Assembly: GCA_004194705.1 (NCBI GenBank)
Contig: SADC01001222.1
Location: 6,362-70,361, forward strand
Length of the DNA: 64,000 nucleotides
Origin: Ditylenchus dipsaci
Lineage: Eukaryota > Nematoda > Chromadorea > Rhabditida > Anguinidae
Reading direction: 5' to 3'
In this document: positions 59,404 through 64,000 of the stretch, piece after piece
Layout of the letters: the number at the start of each line of letters is the position of its first letter
How positions within the stretch are numbered: position 1 is the first letter of the stretch
Notes under the pieces: generated by a model
What the model saw: the letters and a program-made list of their open reading frames with translations, nothing else
Database searches by the model: none
Told to the model about the DNA's origin: nothing
Made by a program: the position numbers and the translations under genes

Positions 59404-59480
59404 AACAGTCAGAGGGTGGAATCGAACCACTGGTGAAAAAAATTCATCCATCACTTCACCTACTGCACCATACATGCCAC
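59404..59480 (-). repeat. tRNA-derived sequence (A- and B-box) inside the element
   Basis: On the minus strand TGGTGCAGTAGG (A-box) and GGTTCGATTCC (perfect B-box) are about 30 bp apart. The acceptor stem does not pair, so this is not a functional tRNA gene. More likely a SINE head or tRNA pseudogene captured by the transposon. Confidence 0.5.
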
Positions 59481-59512
59481 TGATGGGAAATAGCTATGTG
59501 TAGTATATAATA

Positions 59513-60256
59513 CAGGGTGCGCCAATTTTTTCGCACGTATTTGTTTTGGCCATAACTTTTTTATTTTTATGATTTTGACGTAATTTTGTTTTAAAAGAAA
59601 GCTGAGACTCTAGGCGACCGAACCGTACCAAATTTGTTTATGTTTGTTTGTTGTACACACTAAAATTGTGATTAAGGAAAAGGTCTAGTTTTTCTTTTTT
59701 AGCTATGACCTACACAGTTCAAGACAAGGCAAAAAGACGGTGCTCCTCCGCATTGGGCTCTAGCTGTTCGCAATTGGTTGGACGAAGCATTCCCTCTTCG
59801 ATGGATGGGCCGAGGAACTCCGACTTCACCGGCTCCGTTGCCCGGCTGCCCTATTCGCCTGATTTGACGCCTTGCGACTTCTTTCTCTGGGGATGGGTGA
59901 AAAGCAAAGGCTACACGACTCCAATCACTTCAATGGCCGAGCTCAGAAGAAGAATCACACAAGCGTTTGCAGAGCTGCCTGGTTAGATGATCAACAGAAC
60001 AATGGGAGCATATCAAAGCCGCCTCGAATACTGCCTAGAAGTGAACGGAAGATCAGTTGAGCAGAAATATGAGTGAAAAGAGTTGTTTATTTTGACTGTT
60101 GTCACAAAGTGGTGTTCAAATAAATTTTTTTGTCAATGTTTTGTACGGTTCGGTTGCTTAGAGTCTCAGCTTTCTTAAAAAAAATTACGTCAAAATCATG
60201 AAAAACAAAAAAGTTATGGCCAAAACAAATACGTGCGAAATAATTGGCGCACCCCG
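59513..60256 (+). mobile_element. Nested Tc1/mariner-type element, 744 bp
   Basis: CAGGGTGCGCCAATTTTTTC...AATAATTGGCGCACCCCG with TA on each side. Terminal repeats run about 125 bp, including TGAGACTCTAGGCGACCGAA and its complement. The left arm alone precedes a coding remnant. Confidence 0.88.
59705..60060 (+). pseudogene. mariner-like transposase C-terminal remnant
   Basis: The frame 59705-59986 reads LPYSPDLTPCDFFLWGWVKS followed by SMAELRRRI and FAELPG, the conserved block around and after the last catalytic aspartate of mariner-type DDE/D transposases. Upstream, RWMGRG lies in a shifted frame. The first two catalytic acids are missing, so it is inactive. Confidence 0.8.
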
Positions 60257-60814
60257 TATATGAATTCTAGCTCGGAGTTTTTCACCATGCTTCTGGGTGT
60301 TTCTGCTGGACTCCTAAGGGACGAAAAATCTGGGGGTCAACTAATTATCAAAATTTTCAGTCATATGACTTATGCTTACCAACTTTTGTGCTCATACAGT
60401 TAATAGTCATATAATTAACTGTTCGAAGTGTCAAACAGTGACAGAAAGGCAAAAAAAAATGAATCAGATGAAATCCTGAATTAGAAAAATTGATTAAAAG
60501 TGAGAAAAATTCGATTATTACCTCTTACGAAAGAAATTCGTTACAAAAATTCGCTGTTACAAAAAAGTTTTTTACGAATTTTCGCTGTTACGAAACTGTT
60601 TCTTACGAAAGTTCGTTCTTACGAAAATTCGCTCTTACGAAATTGTCTTCTTACGAAAGTTCCTACAGCCGAAAAAATAAGTCATTGCGATTAAAAACCA
60701 AAAAAATTATATAAGTGGAGCAAAACTGACCCAAAATTTTGAAGCGCAGATGCTAGGCTAGATTGTAGCAGTTAAAGGGGGTGGACACTTAGGGGGTTGA
60801 GAAATATGTTTGTC

Positions 60815-60985
60815 AACCTGATGAAAAACCCATTGACAAAAAGATTTCGTATATAAAATTATTTACGTGATTTTGTGATGGGTTTCACTAAATAATGTCG
60901 AATAATGTAGTGAAACCCATCACAAAATCACATAAATAATTATATGCAAAATCTTTTTGCAACCTGTCAATGGGTTTTTTTAAGG
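60815..60985. mobile_element. Foldback MITE
   Basis: AACCCATTGACAAAAAGATTT / AAAATCTTTTTGCAACCTGTCAATGGGTT and GTGATTTTGTGATGGGTTTCACTA with its complement form a ~150-bp hairpin. Confidence 0.7.
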
Positions 60986-60999
60986 TTGACAATCCCATT

Positions 61000-62155
61000 T
61001 ATCAAGGATATGGATTTTTTCTGGCGCAAAAAGATTTCTTTTTGTGCAAAAAGATTTTTTTTGGTGCAAAAAATTTTGGTTCAAAAAAGCTCTTTTTGGT
61101 CAAATTGAATCTATTTTGGTGCAAATATGATCTTTTTTGGTGCAAACAGATTTTATTTCGGTGCAAATTGCCGTGGTGCAAATTGAATTTTTTTTGGTGC
61201 AAATTTTGGTGCGAATAGTATTCTTTTTGGTGCAAATCCAATTCTTTTTGGTGCAAATGGGATTTTTTTGGTGCAAATAGTATTCGTTCTAGATAAGACT
61301 TTTTTTGCCCGTATAATACTCGTTTTCGCCCATCACATATTTATTTTTGCCCATAGATTTTGAATGCCCGCAGAATATTCTTTTTGCCCGTAGATTTCTC
61401 TTTTCTATTTTTTCCTGCCTGTAGATTTTAAAATTTTGCGGAAATTCAAATTTTATGGTCAGAAAAAGACTTGGTTTGCTCAGAAGCCCACCCTAAAGTA
61501 ACCAAGTCGGTTTTTTGGGATTTTATTGAAGGAGGGGTAAGCTTATTACGAAATTTCATAAAAAGACTTGGTTTGCTCAGAATCCCACCCCAAAGTGACC
61601 AAGTTGGTTTTTTCTGATTTTATTGAAGGAGGGGTAAGCTTATTGCGAAAATTTGATTGCGCGCATCAGAATACCTTTTCGATCGGCTCAATCTCTCAAA
61701 ATCCGAATAACACCATTTAGAAGCACTTAATGGGGGGAGGTGTTACACTTTATAAACGCATCGCCCAGAATCGATAGTTTTTATCCCGCTAGGCGCACAT
61801 TTTAGTTTTTTCATATTAAGATCACTGACTTCTAGGGTCAAAAACTGTCAAGAAATAGATTGCAATCATTAACAGCACTGCTTTGCTGTCAGAAACTGCC
61901 TCAATTTGCGAAAAATGTCGGTTCCAGAACAATATCAAAAATTTTGGATTCAACTTTATACTAACTTCTTTCTGTTTGATAGCTTAAATGAAAGCCTAGA
62001 TTTTTGGCCATATTTTGGTATATAAAAAGTGTGACTTGTAAAAGTTAGAAAATTTTAACGTAACTAATCAAAGAAAACCTGAAAACCGTCGATTTTCGGA
62101 AATTTTGCCTACTTCAGCCTGAATACAAGCTTCAGTAGGTGTAAAAGCATGCTCT
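61000..62155. repeat. Second copy of the GTGCAAA repeat family
   Basis: Reverse complement of 32960-34000: GGTGCAAAT units (61050-61290), GCCCGTAGATTT words, TTTATGGTCAGAAAAAGACT, a local duplication of the TTGGTTTGCTCAGAA segment (61468 and 61569), and AGCCTGAATACAAGCTTCAG at the right end. A diverged part also lies at 9000-9190. Confidence 0.7.
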
Positions 62156-62159
62156 GATT

Positions 62160-62480
62160 TCAGCCACCCGAACCCCAAAATCCAGGTAGGTACCTTCTGT
62201 TCAGGTGTATATATACCTGGATGGCATGAAAAATATAAAAAAATTAAATCGAAAAGAAACCATGCTATCAAATGTAAAATCGTGTGGTGTATTAGGTTCG
62301 ATAATATTAAAATTTGAGTTCACTCAACCGATCCCACAATTAGAGGTAGTTATCCCTCGTCCAGGTGTATATTCATTTACGGGCGTTAAGCGAATTGATC
62401 CACACCGAACTGATCCATACCAAATTGGTCCACACACAAAATGGTCCACACTTTTCAAATTCGTGCATTTTGAAAAATTT
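62160..62480. repeat. Copy of the 13.0-13.6 kb dispersed repeat
   Basis: CCAGGTGTATATATACCTGG, TCGTCCAGGTGTATATTCA and GGGCGTTAAGCGAATTGATC correspond to 13380-13610. Open frames on both strands match those of the other copy and are repeat artefacts. Confidence 0.55.
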
Positions 62481-62493
62481 GTAGTCTGAACCA

Positions 62494-62775
62494 ACCAAAC
62501 CAAGTGGTCGTCCACTTGGAGCAAATTTTTTTTACTATTTTGGGTTCCAATACCTATTTTTTGGACTAATTCGGGCATGCTGGCGATGATTTGATAGTGG
62601 TGAAATGCCGTTTTGTAAGGTATTTTCGAGTTTTGCTAAAATCAATTATTTCCCAATACTCAAAAAATACCATAAAAAACCTTATTTTTTAAATTAGTCC
62701 AGAAAACAGGTTTCGGAACATGAGAAACGTAAAAAATATTGCTCCAAGTGGACGACCACTTGGTTTTGTTGTACT
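62494..62775. mobile_element. CCAAGTGGTCGTCCACTTGG foldback element
   Basis: The 20-bp palindromic word at 62500 and 62747 ends two inverted arms (TTTACTATTTTGGGTTCC and complement). Further single words occur at about 12780, 16210, 17200, 62897 and 63122. Bases 62900-63780 otherwise hold two C-rich runs and the repeat GCCCCCCCGTCAGATTTTTC, with no gene. Confidence 0.6.
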
Positions 62776-63782
62776 TAGGTAGTGTAGTGGTACCCGGGTA
62801 GTAATATTTTCGTCTTGTAAAGAATTTTTAAAATTTAAAATGTTTTTCTATGATCCAACTCTAGTTCTACTAGATAATCCATGCACTAACTGAACCAAGT
62901 GGTCGTCCACTTGGATCAAAAGAAAGGCAAATAAAGTTGGTTATAGCCCGATAAATTTTGAAGTCAAATAACTGTTGTCTATTATTATCTGAGCAGGGTA
63001 AGAATGCCTTCATATATGAACAGGGAAGAATTGCCTTTTTTTACAGGTTTCCAATGACTCACTGGCAGTGAGTACGTAGTATAAAATTCAATTTAATAGA
63101 GATGCAACACCAACCACACCACGTGGATATCCACTTGGTTCATAAAAGTGTCTACTTGGTCAAATGTTTGTCAGTTTATCTAAACCATCTAAATCTGAGA
63201 TATTTTATGTATCTAGCCGTTTTAATGAACATATCTTACATTAAAGTAGTTTTAGTAGCTGAACGTGCCCCTCCCCCCATCAGATTTTTTCCTTATCGGT
63301 GCCCCCCCGTCAGATTTTTCTCAAAACAGTGTAGGTAAAATGGCCTCAAAAATTTGAAAAACGGTGTAGGTAAAATGGCCCAAAAATGGCCTGGTGCCCC
63401 CCCCGTCAGAAATTCCTGCGTACGCCACTGCATGTACGGTAAAAAAGTCGAAAAAATCACGGTGCCACGAAAACCTTCATAATTACATATTGTGTCTCTT
63501 AAATATTCCCAACTATTTCTTTTGGCAAGAATTTTTAACTTTACTGTCTTTTTGGCAAAATTTTTCATTGAATAAAGGGAGGCGAAGAATTGTCTGGGTT
63601 CTATTCTAGAATCGGGTTCCAAAAACAGCTTGGTCCCCCTGTTGTTTTCCGCTGCTATTTTTTTGGCACCCGATCCTAGAATAGAGCCATTAGTTGAATA
63701 CTTTATTTGACTTTTTTCTTGAAATTTTTTTTTCGGTGAATTTGTAAACACTTGTTTTATTTTCAAGAAATCCTGGACTTTA

Positions 63783-63940
63783 GCCAATTTATGGTCATTT
63801 CATTAGGATCCAAAAAAGTTTCGAAGAAATTCCGTAGGACATGGTTCACCAGGCAATCGACTAATGATGATAACACCACCTTCTACGACGCTGTTTCCGC
63901 CGCTGCAGAGTGGACCAAGAATACGAAAATAATGAATTAA
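63783..63940 (+). CDS. Possible terminal exon of an unidentified gene
   Basis: After an acceptor-like GGACTTTAG a frame reads GSKKVSKKFRRTWFTRQS and ends with TKNTKIMN then TAA at 63938-63940. Its GC and codon texture exceed those of the flanks, which is why I keep it. No family recognised; upstream exons would lie among repeats to the left and none were found. Confidence 0.3.
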
Positions 63941-64000
63941 GTGGGAGTAAAAATTTCGTTTAGAATTTTCGTTGTGAAAATTGTCATTGTTTTTTGTTAA

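Larger units (their letters stand above)
59140..60670. mobile_element. hAT-like element with TTCGTAAGA subterminal repeats
   Basis: Ends GGCTGTAGGAACTTTCGTAA...TTACGAAAGTTCCTACAGCC, perfect over at least 50 bp, flanked by exact GAAAAAAT (59132-59139 and 60671-60678). TTTCGTAAGA units recur about seven times at the left and CTTACGAAA about eight times at the right. It has been split by a mariner-type element (59513-60256). Removing that leaves under 0.8 kb with no transposase. Confidence 0.88.

Noticed and set aside
59404..59480. Functional tRNA gene on the minus strand
   Set aside because: A- and B-boxes are good but the acceptor stem does not pair; kept only as a tRNA-derived sequence.
63293..63787. 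164-codon minus-strand frame
   Set aside because: Runs through repeat sequence (GCCCCCCCGTCAGATTTTTC and the ACCAAGCTG/CCCTGTTGTT motif) and has no recognisable domain or splice context.

Overview
This is animal nuclear DNA, AT-rich and crowded with transposons. The evidence is one intact multi-exon gene with GT-AG introns, short introns (about 45-60 bases) ending in U-rich TTTYAG-type acceptors, and metazoan transposon families (Polinton/Maverick, hAT, Mutator-like, Tc1/mariner, palindromic MITEs). The small introns are reminiscent of nematodes, but nothing seen here settles the phylum. There are no bacterial operons, CRISPR arrays or rRNA genes.

Host genes. The best supported is a nine-exon TTC4/Cns1-type TPR co-chaperone gene on the plus strand (55865-58650, 389 codons, fully open), with a 365-bp palindromic MITE in intron 3. 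On the minus strand lie two tandem paralogous genes that I reconstructed from exons. Gene A (about 29520 to 24388) and gene B (20515 to 14753) share their first three exon boundaries, both at phase 0. Both then enter proline-rich exons. A also carries an R-I-x-N-P stretch, a KLNK block and MIF4G-like helices; B carries a Y-x4-I-L eIF4E-binding-like motif. This points to the eIF4G family. A third minus-strand gene (gene C, exons at 6858-6492 and 4425-4238) is unidentified. A possible terminal exon sits at the right edge (63783-63940, plus).

Mobile DNA. The centrepiece is a complete but decayed Polinton/Maverick at 36161-50086. It has about 0.87-kb terminal inverted repeats, AG...CT ends and ACAAC flanks. 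Its remnants are family B DNA polymerase (minus), a hypothetical plus-strand gene, packaging ATPase (minus), integrase (plus), an unassigned minus-strand region and a capsid-type gene (plus). A 1.65-kb non-autonomous hAT is nested in it with a perfect 8-bp duplication. A sister hAT copy lies at 9837-11506, and the matching empty site is present at about 1774. Further right are an internally deleted hAT with BED finger (50953-52450), an intron-containing Mutator-like transposase gene (53300-54400) and a nested pair at 59140-60670 (hAT-like element holding a mariner remnant).

Repeats. At least four long TA-flanked palindromes (0.73-0.81 kb) share an internal core but have different ends. A separate MITE group keeps ACCGTAT ends while the inner part of its stems covaries. 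A GTGCAAA-repeat family occurs at 31.3-34.1, 35.4 and 61.0 kb. Single-base frame slips, several in homopolymers, interrupt most coding remnants but not TTC4, and the two hAT copies differ mainly by one-base indels. Residual sequencing error and true decay therefore cannot be told apart for the broken genes.
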